A DNA stretch of 64,000 nt from Athripsodes cinereus (GCA_947579605.1 OX388321.1:14871614-14935613); one strand, 5' to 3'. Positions 11,228 through 24,534 are shown, counted from the first letter of the stretch. Notes: generated from the sequence alone by a model not told the origin. A program made the numbers and translations.

Positions 11228-11374
11228 TAAAGCAGTTTTCCTGGCTGCGTAACATTAGAGAATGGACCGGAATGAGGACGGTGGATGACGGTGAAGAGCA
11301 GCACAGGACAGGGAGGTTTACGCCGGAGTGATCCCTAACGTCGGGGGGACCTGACATGGCATTGGAAGAAGAAG

Positions 11375-11376
<2 letters not shown>
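11228..11376 (+). mobile_element. 5'-truncated LINE fragment with (GAA)n tail
   Basis: Encodes FSWLRNIREWTGMRTVDD, then shifts frame before the expected LFRAAQDRE segment that is intact in the minus-strand copy at 54050-54250. It ends tgacatggcattgg then gaagaagaa. The motif WLRNIREWTG...LFRAAQDRE is the C-terminus of a non-LTR reverse transcriptase ORF. An 11-bp sequence, ataaggatgat, lies immediately before it (11217-11227) and recurs after the adjoining SINE (11580-11590). Confidence 0.85.
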
Positions 11377-11406
<30 letters not shown>

Positions 11407-11579
11407 TGGGTTTTTGTTATAAACCCAAATATAACCTTTTATACACCTTTCACAGTAAGCTAAAAGCTTGTGTCGTGAAAGGGGAGTTTGCCGGCACCTG
11501 GGATCGAACCCCGGACCCCTTGACCCCGGACGGCCTTCACAAGGCCGAGACTCTACCTCCAGGCTACCGACGAACTCGA
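11377..11579 (-). mobile_element. SINE-A, essentially full length
   Basis: On the minus strand: gagttcgtcggtagcctgga, agtctcggccttg, a B-box-like ggttcgatccc, ccggcaaactcccctttcac, aagcttttagcttactgtga, gggtttataacaaaaaccc, then poly(A) (plus-strand T run 11377-11393). It inserted at the (GAA)n tail of the preceding LINE. A short gaat is shared at both borders. Confidence 0.92.
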
Positions 11580-11751
11580 ATAAGGATGATAATAAGTTCT
11601 TACGAACAAACTACGAACTAGCGGATATACGAACACGGTAAGCTTACTCATAGCTTTTAATGCCTAATATACTGTGAATATTTCACAAACCAAAAGAACT
11701 ATTTTGATAATCAAATTTCAATCGTTTCTAGTGATGATATCAGACTTTACA

Positions 11752-11958
11752 CAGCAGGGTTACTCTTGACAAAATCTAAACACGATCTTAATCTTAAACA
11801 TACGACGCACGAAGTGACTATTGGCCAAAATACGCGCATACCGATCGCGCTGTAGCGTTAGCACGGTGTTTTTGACCATATTCCCTTCGTGCGTCGTATG
11901 ATCAAGATCAAGAATAGATTAAGATCGTATTTAGATTGTGTCAAGAGTAGCCCTGCTG
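11752..11958. mobile_element. MITE with ~65-bp terminal inverted repeats
   Basis: The left arm cagcagggttactcttgaca (continuing through aacacgatcttaatc and catacgacgcacgaag) is mirrored on the right by cttcgtgcgtcgtatg, gattaagatcgtattt and gtgtcaagagtagccctgctg. About 207 bp, no coding capacity. The superfamily is undetermined because no clear TSD could be read. Confidence 0.85.
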
Positions 11959-12874
11959 GTATTGTAGAGGGAATAAAATAAAACTAAAATTCTTACAGCC
12001 AAAAGGTAGTTAAATGTATTTTTAATTCAATCAAAAAACAACAAAATCCATGTTTATTCGTTTTATTTCATATTATATCAGACCGAGAGGTCTTTAATTT
12101 ATATTTGTATTTTTGATTATCGTTTTCATACCTTTTGTAATTTTCAAACTGTTTAAAGGTTTCTGAGAATAAATTATCAGTTGGCCATTGGTACGTCTTG
12201 GTAATTTTCATTTTCATCAACATAAGTTTTTATTATTTTTATAATCTTTGAAATAGTCCCAAAAAAAGTTTTTAGAGTAATTGAATACAATGAAACCAAA
12301 CGAAAAACGAGGTTCACCTCAGTTCTGAATAAAGAAAAATTGCATTATGTTTCATTGCAAACTTCATACATAATAAATTAAATGTAGTAATTGTATTGTG
12401 AAAATGGCATATTGTTTGTGAAATTTTCAATTTGAATTTAAATTGAAAGTGTCTGAGGGTTTTTGGGCGTATTATAAATTCATTATTTCATGAATCTTGG
12501 CGAATGCATATAGTGCAAATGAGATTATATTGTAGGGTTTGAGTGAATTCTATATTATTAAACTCGTTCGCCTAGCGTAAAACATAAGAAATCAGGAAAG
12601 TTTCAGATATTCGGTATACTTATAATATATGACTAGAGACCTGATCAATATTCGATCGGATATTGGATTGCATTGTTTATTGGAAGAAAATGAATCAACG
12701 CAAACTAGTCGATTTATCTATGAAAGAACAGGTAACACGACATATAAAAAAATAGATGATGTACATTGAAATGTTATGAACTGAAATCAGTTTTCAGGAT
12801 GTTGTCATTAGTTTACCTATCATAATTATAAATATGTATTATGTTTTTGTTATGTAAAATGATATCATCATCAT

Positions 12875-13140
12875 CATCGCCCCCAACGCTCCTCTCGAGA
12901 GCACGGGGTAGAAACCAGCCTCCTTCTATCAGAGCGTCTTTGTGCCAATGGCGTCACCTCTTTTCACGACATTCTCTGCGTCGACGTTCCCAGCAGCAAT
13001 CTGTTATCTCCGTGATACAGTAGATACGATGGTTCTGACTGGTTTGAAATGGTTGAAAAGAAAAAGCACTGTTCTTCCGTTCGTAAGGATTCCGTTGGCC
13101 TGGGCGTCTCTCTTTCAAAACGTTCCTATGACAACAAACA
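12875..13140. mobile_element. LINE fragment with a 5' inversion
   Basis: Bases 12875-12990 carry the LINE C-terminal code on the minus strand (EVTPLAQRRSDRRRLVSTPC). Bases 13060-13140 carry the region that normally precedes it, but on the plus strand: aaggattccgttggcctggg, cgtctctctttcaaaacg, ttcctatgacaac. In the collinear copy at 37858-38040 both parts are on the minus strand. The overlapping open frames here are products of this chimera. Confidence 0.6.
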
Positions 13141-13149
13141 GTGACATGG

Positions 13150-14014
13150 TGTTCCACCTGGTGGTGTTGCATTTAAGTTGAAGTGTCAAGAGAATGTTAG
13201 AAAATTCTTTCTATCTAGCTATACCGTTATGCCATCTCTCACAAATAAGCTAGTAAGCGTGAGTAACAAACAAGATATTCAAATGGTGTACTTCCGGTGG
13301 CATAAATCTTTCTATGTTATATTTGGTTACCCGGTTTAGAGTCTCACCGAATATTCATTATTCGGCTAAACTACTATTTATTTCGTCACTTATAAAAAGT
13401 AAAGGACGGGACTAGAATAACCGATGAACCATGAAAATGATCGTTTTTATAATAAATTATAACTCACTTGAGATTTAACCTCAACGTTTTTATTATATCT
13501 TTTTCAAAAGGCTTTCCTTTTAAGGTCACAGTTGTTAGGTTCCTTCGATGAATTCGTTGAGTGAAACACAAAGAATCATAAAACACTCGTTTTTTGATGT
13601 TTTTTTTTTTTATATTTTCACTTATTTTTGTAGGATTAACTATGTAACAGTTGCGAGACATTTTAAAAATATAATGTATTTACGTCATGTATTATCTGTT
13701 ACTCGATTGTTTCAAAGTCGTTATCGATTTTGGAAACATGATGATCGAGTATTGCTTCGCCCGTAGATGGCTAAGGTTTGCCAAAATTGAAAGCAATTAA
13801 AAAACAATAATTGAAATGTGAGTGAGATTTTTCAAGTTGCTCAACGGTTTCATATTTAATTCAATAATAATGGAAATTTTCTTAACAATTAATACCAAAC
13901 TTTTTTTAACAATTTTGTATCTTATTTTATAAATATAAAATGATTTATGTTATATTGTCTGTTAAACTCTCGATTCTTTAGTCTAATTGTTTTGTCTCTT
14001 TTTTTGTAACAGAT
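13150..14014. other. Non-coding stretch
   Basis: Open frames at 13464-13766 on both strands have no recognisable domain. A second duplex-like pattern was not seen. Confidence 0.45.
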
Positions 14015-14104
14015 CTTTCCTTTGTTTACACGTTTTGTATGTATACAGAGGTTTAACATGTAAAAGGCTTTGGCCTTAAATTTGTAAATAAATAAATAAA
14101 TATA
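14015..14104 (+). mobile_element. LINE 3' end with (TAAA)n tail
   Basis: Reads acatgtaaaaggctttggcc, ttaaatttgt, then (aaat)n to about 14104. Related ends occur on the minus strand at 30105-30260 and 56955-57010 and degenerately at 27985-28055. Confidence 0.6.
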
Positions 14105-14524
14105 TATGCTCCCAATGCATATGGACGTTCTCGGCATCACGATTTTTTTACCAGCCTTAAAGTAGAACAAACATATTGGCAAAGTCTCCAGAAGGAAGAG
14201 CTGTTCAAATGTTTAATGGTCTGGCTAGATACATTTATATCTTTGGCGTGACGCATGTGGAGTTTGTAAGGTAAATTGTTGTATTGTTGTCTGGATATTT
14301 TAAGTTTTCTTCTGGAATTGCATTGGCGATCAGCTGTATTGGTCCTGGTAAGAATCGTCTTATTGTCAGTAATAATAATAATATGATGATTTAAGTGATT
14401 CCAACTTGCACATTTAGAGAAGTACTGCTTAAACTAAAGAAGATCACATATAATAATATGTTATACCTGCTGTATTAAATACGCTAAAAAAATCTTTCAT
14501 AATACACCGTTAATATGATAACGA

Positions 14525-14585
14525 AGTCAGAACATTGGGAAGAAGTGACTCTATTGGAGCAAAGACGCTCTGAATAGAGGAAAAA
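14525..14585 (+). mobile_element. LINE C-terminal fragment
   Basis: Translates as HWEEVTLLEQRRSE then a stop, the same motif as FWEEVTQLAQRRSEW at 26157-26245. Decayed. Confidence 0.6.
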
Positions 14586-16744
14586 GCTTTCTTGCCTCTA
14601 GTTTGCTTATAACAGTGACTGATTTTTTTCAATTTTAATTTCATGCAAATAATATGTACTAACATAATATAAAAAATGATAACTTGTAGGAAATATTTTG
14701 TTTAGATAACTGATCAAATAAATATTAGGATAACTTTTTTGTCTCCACACAACATAAAGCCTGAATCGAGAAGACATATCAGATAATACATACAATTGAA
14801 TGAATCTGAATATTTTTGCAAAATCAAGATTATGTGGGAATGTTTGTGTAATAATAATAATATGATCCTATATGAAAAGGAAGCTGAGCTGAGCTTTCTC
14901 GTTTGCGGTTCCGGATAGTGATTAACCTGGGCAGTGTGAATACACCAGGTAGTCAGAACTAAAGGAGGAAATAACTGCTACTTAAAATCAACGTAACGGA
15001 AGTAAATTTTGTTTATGTTAATTCTATTTTTAAAGATTTATCGTTACCCCGATATAAGTTATGAGGTCATTCATAATTTGTTCATTAGATTTTTCTTTGA
15101 AATTCCCATACTCCGTCCCCAAATTTTAAATCTTTATGACAATTTAAGATAATCATAACGATTTTACATTTAAGTTGCATATGAGAAAATAATAATGTAT
15201 CGAAAAGTATTAATGTTACAAAATTCAATATTCGTGATGATTCACGACATAGTAAAAGATCGTCGATAGAAATCACGATTGCAGTGTGATGTGATAAAAT
15301 GATATATCTTATTAAGCTCCTTAAAAATAATTCTTAATGCACTACTCGTTACAGTGATCAACTCTAGTCAGGACACACGATCGGATGTATATACAGGTAG
15401 AAAGTTCACTAGCAATATTAAATTAAATCCTATCGGGTTAACATTCACTGTCAGCCTCCCTTCCCCTCACCATATTATCTTCTCAGGAATATTTGATAAT
15501 TTTCAATGTTAATATATTAATCCGCTGTCCGCACATTTGAGTTAGTACTCACTCTATGGATAAATAGTGAATTTACTTATCCTTAATCCTGATGACATTA
15601 ATTAAGTTAATAATGCTCCTATAATTTTTGGTATATTTAGTAATCGTTGGTTCGGTCACAATGTTTCATGAAAAATAATTAGTGTGTTCAAAATTATCAA
15701 CTGACGGGACATAGTGGAAGTTCTATTGAATAAGTATAAAATAAAACATTTTTGTACTTTACTTTCACAAGACTTGATTGGTTGTGAAGAGAATTTCAAG
15801 AGCTTTCACTTGTACTAAAAAATATTTGCTGAGAAAAATTGTTTATAAAAATAATTTTACAGGTAAAACCAACGTAGATTTCGTAAATTTTGGATATCTA
15901 ATTTTCAAACTTTGATGCGCCTGAGGCATGAGACACGAGGTAATAATGTATACAGAGTGACGCGTTTCATTACCTCAACAATAGGATTTAATTGTGTTAT
16001 GGACATTCTGTGAAAATATAACAAAACTTTCGTTTTTATAATAAATATGACATTGTGATGAACCTCAATACGCCTCTCACTTCACACAAACCAATAAGGT
16101 GGTTGAGTTAGATTAAATCAGACAAGTATTTTATTTATATGTCTGAGACTTGATTTAACTATCAGGCTTCTGACCAAGATAAATTGAAATATAATCAAGA
16201 GTAACATGATTTATGTTACATTTACTTTACAAATGTATTTTTATAAATGTAACACTTTTACAAGGATACTGAAATATACATCCTTGACATAAATTACTCC
16301 CCTTGTTTCGTGGAATCGAATAAACAGGTTAAATGACGCATTCTAATACCAATAAACGGAGTTATTTAAAGGTAGGTGGGTGCTTTGTAACAAGTGATAT
16401 TATGTAATCCAAGTGGGACGATTGATCCCATACATGGATAATATTGTCAACATTGTATTCTTTGGTAAATTCTATCCTTTGGAATGTCAAGTAGTTTGAT
16501 AAAGCAAATACTAATAATAATACAAAGGTATTTAATTCAACATTTACTCCCTTTGTAAAATCACACAACACACAACAACAGGAAGAAAAGCAAAGCTGAA
16601 GTACAAATGTATTAAGTTTATTTTGAATTATTGTATCTATCTGTCTAGTTTCAAACCCGATTTACGAGTAACTCAAAGAATAATAATTAAATTGACAAAA
16701 TAATATAATTTATCTATATTACTCCTGTCCGACTACTTACTTAT
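14586..16744. other. AT-rich non-coding stretch
   Basis: No supported gene, RNA or repeat was found. Confidence 0.5.
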
Positions 16745-16865
16745 GCAGCTATTCCTATTCACTGCTGAAAATAAGCCTCCCCCATTTATCTCAGTCCTGA
16801 GCTTTCTGCAACCAGTCACCAGCGAGTCTTTTAATGTCGTCTGACCAACAGTTGGGAGGTCCAAC
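16745..16865 (-). mobile_element. RTE-like LINE C-terminal fragment
   Basis: The minus strand encodes WSDDIKRLAGDWLQKAQD, a stop, then DKWGRLIFSSE. W(S/D)DD(I/L)...AG..W...AQDR..W is the well-known C-terminus of RTE/BovB-type reverse transcriptase ORFs. The premature stop and lack of upstream domains show a 5'-truncated relic. Confidence 0.8.
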
Positions 16866-19029
16866 TAGTTTCAATAAATTTACTGATATTTTCTGTGGAC
16901 TGTAATCTCTAAAATGGGATAATAAACAGAAAAAAAGTAGTTTGAAGGATTACCACGACGGCGGCTCTTTAAACCCGCTCATTAGCCTACTTGCAAGGAC
17001 AAGTTTGGTTTGAATGTGTGAATAAATAGAAGTCTACGACTCTTGATACTGTATTCGGGTATGGGGTGAGTCTCTCTTACACATTGACAAAAAAGCACTA
17101 CAGGTAATTTTTGAAGAATCTGTAATAAAGTGCAAATGTTTTTTTTTTAAATGGTAGCTTGTTCATATATATTTTTGATAGTTTAAATAATAAGTTGATT
17201 TAATAAGTAGGCGAAAAGTATTTGCGACTTATTTTATATATGTACTTACAAGTTTAGTTTTACTTACTCACATCCGTTACTTGATTTTTTAAAATCGCGA
17301 TCGATTTCGGTAAACCTTTACCATTGATTTTATCTCGCTCGTCAATGTTAGTTTTTTTTAAGTTTGAACTCATGAAATATTTTCATACAATTACAAACAA
17401 TTAATATTGTGTACAACCATATCAAAAATGTTATTCCTGTTTTGACAATAATTCAATCCAATGAAAATAAAATAACAGAATCTTGGCCTGCCCAAACATG
17501 AATACAAAAATATTCAGCCCTTTGAATTATTTTATAGATATCATAATAATAATAAATGTAATACCGTTGCAAGTCAACGAAATACATAATTTTAACATTC
17601 GTTATCTTGCCTAAAACATGCATACAGAGATATTTTTTTCTTGTCTTGCCTAAATAAACGTTTCACTTATGAACAAACGGACCTAAATATTTATGCGACG
17701 ATTCGCTTCGATCGATTTAAGTCCTCTCGGTTCTATTCTAATTCCATTAAACTGACATTATGCTATTAAGAACAACTATTGGAGTGAGTAACATATTGAA
17801 TCCTCGTCAAGTTTTAAGTATAAATAATACTTACCTTAATCCTTTTATCCGGCTACTCAAAAATCACCTGATTATTAGTTATAAATTATCATGTAATAAT
17901 ATTATCTAAGTACTGAATAAGAATAATAGATTATTTTAGTACTTACTATCTATACTCTGCTTGGACCCGTTTTGTTATAAGTTAAGTAATTACCTACATA
18001 ATGATCGGTGAAGCAATTGATCATCAAGTGCAAGATTAAGGGTCGAAGAAGTATTGGAAAAAGGTGGGTCTTCTGGCTCCATAATATGCACGAGTGGTAA
18101 TAAAATAAAAAAAAAAAGTACATCGAGGACTTCTCGTTTAAAAGTTTCAATGTTGATTATGCATAAAAAATAAAGGTTATTAATACTTGTTTTATTCGTA
18201 TTTCTGACTTTATATAAACGAATAAATTTGTGACTATATAAAATTGTTTCACAATATAAACGTAAGGACATGATAGAAAAAGTTGACTATAGAAGCACGA
18301 TCCCTAACGTTACTGGATGCGCGTCTCGTCTCTACTGATGAATACTTATTTCAAACAACACCAGGTTCTTTCATTTTCCTCTCTTCTCACACAACTCTTG
18401 TGATATCACCGTTTTCCCTTGTGAATACTCTTAAAAACTCAATAACGGCAGATTCTTTTCCATTTAAGATTTTTTAACTGTGGGATAGATAGTGGGATCT
18501 TTTAAAAAATAATCCATTGTTCGTGACTTGTAGTATAAGTCTGAAAAAAATCTTAAAGTTTGTAGAAGTTTGTATGTAAGATTAAGTTTGCATTCGGTTG
18601 CCTTTGAAGATAAGAAAAAACCTAAAAAACAATACAGATCCATAGAATAAAAAAATTGTTTGGTTTATACATGGTGTTCTTTGTAGTATAAGTAAGTTTT
18701 TGCACATTTTTACAAAATGAATTTTTAGATACAATAAAGTTTAAATTAATATTTGCATATTAACAGTATTCCAAAAGAGTAACAAAATGAATATTTTAAT
18801 CTACGTGTTTTATTTTTCCTCAGGATATGATCTTCTTTTTTAATAAAGCTAGAATAACTTAAAAATGTATGGGTAAGTTCAACTTCATAACTAATAAATT
18901 TCTGGAGAAAACATCATATCGCTTTGCGAGTTTCCTTTGCCATTATTCTTAACCTCAAGTATAAAAATAATTATATTTGAATCATTAAATTATACTGAAA
19001 TGATATTTAGTAATTAAGCTTTGGATAGA
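16866..19029. other. Mostly AT-rich stretch, one possible RT scrap
   Basis: At about 17050-17105 the plus strand can be read VFGYGVSLLHIDKKALQ, vaguely like the YGI..WG....QKK segment of LINE RT thumbs; this is too short to call. Nothing else was supported. Confidence 0.4.
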
Positions 19030-19205
19030 TTTTTAGCGGGTTTTCCTCGAGACCTCCTTGCGGAAACTGCCGAGGGGTGGCGGAAACATCCGAGGAGGCT
19101 CAGGAAGGAACTGACGTAACATCCCCAGGGAGATATAAATAACGAAACGTCGGGAGGTCGACAATAAGAGGGAGACTATACTACGTTTACACTAACACCA
19201 TCCCA
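19030..19205. other. GC-richer segment of unknown origin
   Basis: Contains gagacctccttgcggaaact, gaggggtggcggaaacatcc and gaaacgtcgggaggtcgac. The composition differs from both flanks. The plus-strand frame at 19209-19391 has no recognised domain. It may be a TE remnant. Confidence 0.3.
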
Positions 19206-19514
19206 CGATTGTTAAAGAGGTTCCCTCTAAATTACATCGAATACCTGCTTTCGACTACATCTAAGCAAAGTGATACAATTTTAACTTTAAAATCTTATAT
19301 AACGTTACCTAATCCAATTTATTCTATTATCCAACCTTCTATTATGAAAACAGTTCAAGATATCAGAAAAATGCAATTCTTATTCAAATAAGCTAGCAAC
19401 CATTATAAATTATTATTTAAAAAAAACTGAATATTTACATTTTGTATTTTTAATTACATTAATTTTGAAATTTATTCATTATAATGAAAATGTTTGACTG
19501 CGAATCATTCTTAT

Positions 19515-19566
19515 TTAGTAAACAGTGGGCGAATTAATCGCAAAAGTGCGACATCTTCTGATGAAC
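19515..19566 (-). mobile_element. LINE 3' hairpin motif
   Basis: Plus strand gggcgaattaatcgcaaaag then tgcgacatcttctgatgaac is the reversed hairpin motif found at 1113-1260 and 61525-61667. Confidence 0.5.
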
Positions 19567-19616
19567 CCAATTTATGTGTGGGGTTCATGAAAAGATAATA
19601 GATAATAAAAAAAAAT

Positions 19617-19780
19617 ATAATAATAATAATAATAATAATAGTTTATTAAACACAATATCACTTTACAATAATCGAACAATAACACAATACATTTATTTTC
19701 CTAATACAATTACTCCCCAAAATTGAGCGTAGCTCGTGCTTTGGGGAGAAGAATACTTTCCAGTTTTTCAATATTATTTT
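19617..19780 (-). mobile_element. Probable LINE 3' end with (TTA)n tail
   Basis: A (taa)n run at 19617-19640 is followed by gtttattaaacacaatatc and a stem-loop ctccccaaaattgagcg...cgtgctttggggag near 19711-19750. A simple-repeat tail next to a hairpin on this strand fits a minus-strand LINE 3' UTR. Confidence 0.45.
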
Positions 19781-21959
19781 GATTATTTACTGTGTATTTT
19801 AAGGCGATTAATACTTTTAGTATATAATGAAAAATACACACATTAATATAAGCCAATGAAATATAATACACGTGTACAAAGCATCCTTATTGGTCTTGCG
19901 TTTTGTTTATTGTTTACATACTTCCCGTATTAAGTGCCCGAAATAAATGTATGAGATTAGAATTATTATTATTCAGAAAATTAGGTTACCGTAATTTGGT
20001 TAGTCACGTACTGGTTAGTAAAGTAAGTACTAAAATGTTAGTAGTAGTAGTAGTAGTGAGGAAGGTGTTTTATGGATTAACAGATTATCACTGTGCACAA
20101 TAGGTAGGAACATAGATAAGTACTTATACTCTTTGTAATGTAATAACAACAATCTGAGAGTAGGAAGACTCCTGACGTATTAAATACACCATTGAACGTG
20201 GTTATTTTAATAGAAAATATTACTGTTGACACTCTCTGTAATAAAGGAGAGATGATGGTTCTGATTGAGTCAAGTGTTGAAAACGTCCAGTAAAAGGAGC
20301 GCTGATCTTTCATCCACAAAGTTTCCGATGTCCCGGACAGATGCCTTTACAGAGCGACTCTAAATAGAAGAGGTGTACCTACTAATTGTTAAATGGAAGA
20401 GGTGTAGGGGTGGAGGCTAGTATGTGCTCTGTTCTTCCGAGAAGAAAATTTAAGGGTGAGGCTAGATTAAGTATTCCACGTGCAATCTAATTATAAGGTG
20501 ATGTAAATATGTGACTTTGTTAATGATAGTATGCGTATTGATTCATTAAATTTATTATTTTACTGCACAGATATATCATGCAAAAATAAATATGAAAACA
20601 ATGGAACGCTCCTAGTTTTTGTTTTCATATTTGTCACTATTTACCAGTTAATTCAGTGAAATTGTCAAATGGATATGAACGAACTTTCCTGCTTTACTTA
20701 TCGTTAGTTTCATTAGAAAGACAAAGCATATCTGATTTCTGAATCGAAAATTCCAAACGAATTAAAATTATTATATATTATACAATTATTTGACTCTTAA
20801 AAAGCATAGAAAAAAGTGAACGACATTCAGAGTAGCTATTTAGAGTTAAGATTATACCTATTGTATTGTATTCCGACATGATAGTTAAGCTGTTAAGTAA
20901 ACTATTTTATTTGTTTATATTTTCAGAAATATTTGCCTGAGATGAAAATTCAATCTACAGTTTTTGATTCAAATCTAGACACTTTTGTTTATTTCCTTCA
21001 GTTCCTTTAAAATCGAATTAGAGACAAAACAGCAACTTCAACAAACATGTCAAGATAGCATTAGGTAAAATATTTCGGTAAACACCGCCGTTGCTCCTCT
21101 ACGGGAATATTATTACATAGAAACCTACTAGATGTTTTAAATATAACGTAAGGCGGCATATACAGTACGTACCTACTGAGCGAGTGATGTTTACAGAAAA
21201 CTTTACGTAAGTGTATTCTAAGTCATTGTGTTCACGCGAGGGATGGAAAGAATACATCGGATGTTTCTTAAACAAGTTTATTGCAGACTTATTCAATATT
21301 TCATCCATTGACGTCCATCAAAAAAATAATCTTAACTAATTTTAGCGAGTGGAGGAATAATTGTAAATGAGTGAATCTAAGAGAGAGAAATCCTTATAAC
21401 GGTCATTACTAACGCATTATGTAAAAGTTTTGGATCATCGTGAGAAATTTATGCTTGAAAGAAGGGGCGTTAGTAAATACTTTTTCTAAAAATCACATGA
21501 CATGTGAAGAAATCGACACACTTATGAAAAATACGAAAATTGTTTCAATCATAAAAAAAAATATTTAAAATACCTATATTGCACAAATTTATTTGTCTAG
21601 TTTAAATTCTGCCATGTTTATCTACTAATTTGATTTTTTTGTGCAATATTATTCGAGATCTTCATTATTATTCTAGTATAATTTTCTTGAATGGCAAGTA
21701 CCATAAAAAATTGAAAATTTTTGCTGTTTCCAATTTTTCCCATGTTAAGGTTCAGTGTTTATTTAATGAATTAAAGCAAAACTGTAAAAAAATACCAGTA
21801 ATAAATATAATCAAGAAGTTATAAGACAATATCTTGTTTTGCTATATCCATTTTTTTATTGCTTTTTTTTTATATAATTTGTTTCATAATATTACCAAAC
21901 CCAGTGAGGTAGTATTAAAATGTATAAATGAATTTAAATTGTGAAATTTTAAATAAGAT
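19781..21959. other. AT-rich non-coding stretch
   Basis: Contains a (gta)n run near 20038-20056 and a 14-bp inverted repeat (aaatatgaaaacaa / ttgttttcatattt, about 20588-20632). No gene is supported. Confidence 0.5.
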
Positions 21960-22258
21960 TTATTATTATTATTTCATATCTAATTTATTTAACAAAACAA
22001 TATTAGATTCTACATTTTGAACACAATATAAGATTAACAATAAAATTTAAATATAACATTAAATAACAAATCCATAAAATATTAAAATAAATTTATATTC
22101 AAAATGTAGAACCCCAACATTATTCGAGTTGATTCTTCCATGATGTTCTATGAAATAGTACAATCATGGGAGATCACTTACAGAGCTACAGGGACAAAAA
22201 CCTTCTTACTATCCTGGGGGACGATAGAAGTACGGCCTTCTTTATTATTATTATTATT
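21960..22258. repeat. Repeat remnant bounded by (ATT)n runs
   Basis: A 13-bp inverted repeat (tctacattttgaa / ttcaaaatgtaga, 22009-22021 and 22099-22111) lies between (att)n runs at 21960-21976 and 22240-22258. The right part (tcttactatcctgggggacg) is GC-richer. Its family is not identified; a minus-strand LINE 3' UTR is one possibility. Confidence 0.4.
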
Positions 22259-23916
22259 TCATATATTTTTAATTACCAATGCATTTCATAGAGAATAATG
22301 TACAGTGAGGTCTTGTAATTAGATGAGATTTGAAAGGTAACGGTTTTTCAAATATTCTTCTTATTAAATCGGTTTATCAAATTTAATAACGATAAAAGTA
22401 AAAGTATTTTTATTGTTGTGTGGTAGCTTCATATAGATCTGATAACGTAAATGAAATATTATTTGCCTCCCTTATATTAAACTGTATAAAGTTGACAACC
22501 AAAAGATAAAGACTACAAAGGTGTCATATTACTTGTAAGTTTGGAGCGGGTCAGCAGTTTATCGATGTAGATATGAGAGTTCTTGTAACTCTACATAGTT
22601 TCAAGGCGACCAAACTGCTCTGTAGAGGGGCAACTGTATGTCTTTGCCACGTTAAAAGTTGCTCATATGTACAACCACGTTAGGCAAGCGGAGATTCACA
22701 AACTTTTGACTACAACAGAGTAAACCCCTTTTACCCCTCTTGAAGCTTGAAGCTTTCACCCACATATATGTATAGTGCCAAGTTAAATAAATGCTTTTGA
22801 CCCCTCAGGGGTAGTTAATTACTACTTTTACCTAATTTATATTTATTACAGGGATGTGTGGTTTTGTTATGATTTTTGATTTAGGAGTTGAAAAGGATAC
22901 GACTTATAGTGTGTACAAGGTTGCTTCCAGGATTAATTATATTGAAAATATTTTGAAATCTCTTAGGAATAATGTACAAAGTCCAATTATTATGAAACAT
23001 ATTAGAGACAAATATTGGTACTTGCATTATTAAAATTAAGTTTTAACACCTGCATACTGAAGAGCCGATATTCACCAATATTAAACTTCAAGTTTTATAA
23101 TACTATAATATAAAATGGCACTTAATCAAGGCCTCCCTTCAACTCCAGAAGTTCCGGAATGGTGAATTCCAGTTAATACTAACTTTTACTCTTTTTTTAG
23201 TAGTTTTTATATATTTTTATCTAAAGACGTCATAAAATATTAAATATAATAATTTTAATAAAAGGCAGATTTTATTGAAAAGATTCGCTTGTTATTGCGA
23301 ACAAATAAAATCTTATATTGATCATTAGAAAGATAAAATAAAAAAAGGTAAACTTTGACAAAATATTTTATTATTTTCAAAAAAAAAAGTCTTCCAGGCG
23401 TTGAAATTGCGTCTCTGTTAAGATAATAGCACGTCTGAAACTTTCAAACTTTTCCCAAATAACCCCTTTGAAGCAAACGTAAAATATTTAAGTAGACAAT
23501 TTCGTTTCTCATTTCCTTCTCTTTCTATTTCTTCACAACATCAACACATTTGTATTGTTGATAAAACTTTTTGTCTCTTTCCCCTACAACATTTGTCGGT
23601 TTTAGCTTCAACGTTTTTATGACACAAGTTTCAGAATATATGTGTTATGAATTTTAAGATAATTATGATTTATAAAAAAAATATACTCAGAAAACCGCGA
23701 TACGCATTACAAAACAAAACGCCATAGAATAAAATATTGTGTAAACGTACTTTTAATGAAAGAAAGTCATTAATTATTAAATTGTGACATACCTACTTTT
23801 CAAATTAAAACGTGATAACTTGTTAAAAATAAATTTATATTTTAAAAGAATATATTATAATACTTCTAGTTCTATAGCGGTCTGTGAAGAAGGGCAAATA
23901 TTTGTAAATCACTAAT
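22259..23916. other. Non-coding stretch
   Basis: No supported gene. A short plus-strand frame near 22853-23030 (GMCGFVMIFDLGVEKDTTYS and onward) has no recognised domain. Confidence 0.45.
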
Positions 23917-24047
23917 TTAAGACATTTGAAATCTTCAATTCGGCAATGAGGTATGCCACCAATCCTGATGATCTTATTTTTTATGGCATAAAGAGGACGA
24001 CATGCTTGTTCATTACATGTAATAAGTCCACTGGTGGATTTAACCCT
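23917..24047 (+). mobile_element. Degenerate SINE-B fragment
   Basis: Words gaggtatgccaccaatcctg, aaagaggacgacatgcttgt and tcattacatgtaataagtcc follow the order of the intact SINE-B copy at 51886-52139. Confidence 0.65.
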
Positions 24048-24261
24048 ATAAATAACAATCGAATTCCTACTCAAGGGATAGAGAAATGGTATATGTATTT
24101 AGATCGAATAATAGATATTCTTTAGCTGGCACAATATTCGTATTAGCCATATATGTACATATGTACCTATATTATAATACAATAAGTTTCTGTTGCAATG
24201 AAATCAGTTTACGTCTTATTTGCTTGGTTTGATCATTTTTTTACTTAGCATGATTGTTTCA

Positions 24262-24480
24262 CCCACATCGACTTCACCAGCAGAGCAACTGCATGCAACA
24301 AACATGCAAGTCATCCTCTCCGTGCCAATAAAAGTAAAAACATTTAGGATGGGTGATATACTTTATCGCACGAACTAAAGAAAAAAATATTTTTAACGTG
24401 ACGTGTTACGAATTCCTGTAAAAAACAGAACACTCGAAAACAAACAAAAAATTGTTGAAGACCTATTCCTGGCCGAGGAC
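24262..24480 (-). mobile_element. Degenerate SINE-B copy
   Basis: On the plus strand the reversed SINE-B order is seen: gcaactgcatgcaacaaaca, ccgtgccaataaaagtaaaa, atttaggatgggtgatatac, acagaacactcgaaaac. No intact tail remains. Confidence 0.65.
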
Positions 24481-24534
24481 TCCACTGTACTTGACGTCTG
24501 ATGAATATTTTACCTAATATGTTAGTACTTAATG

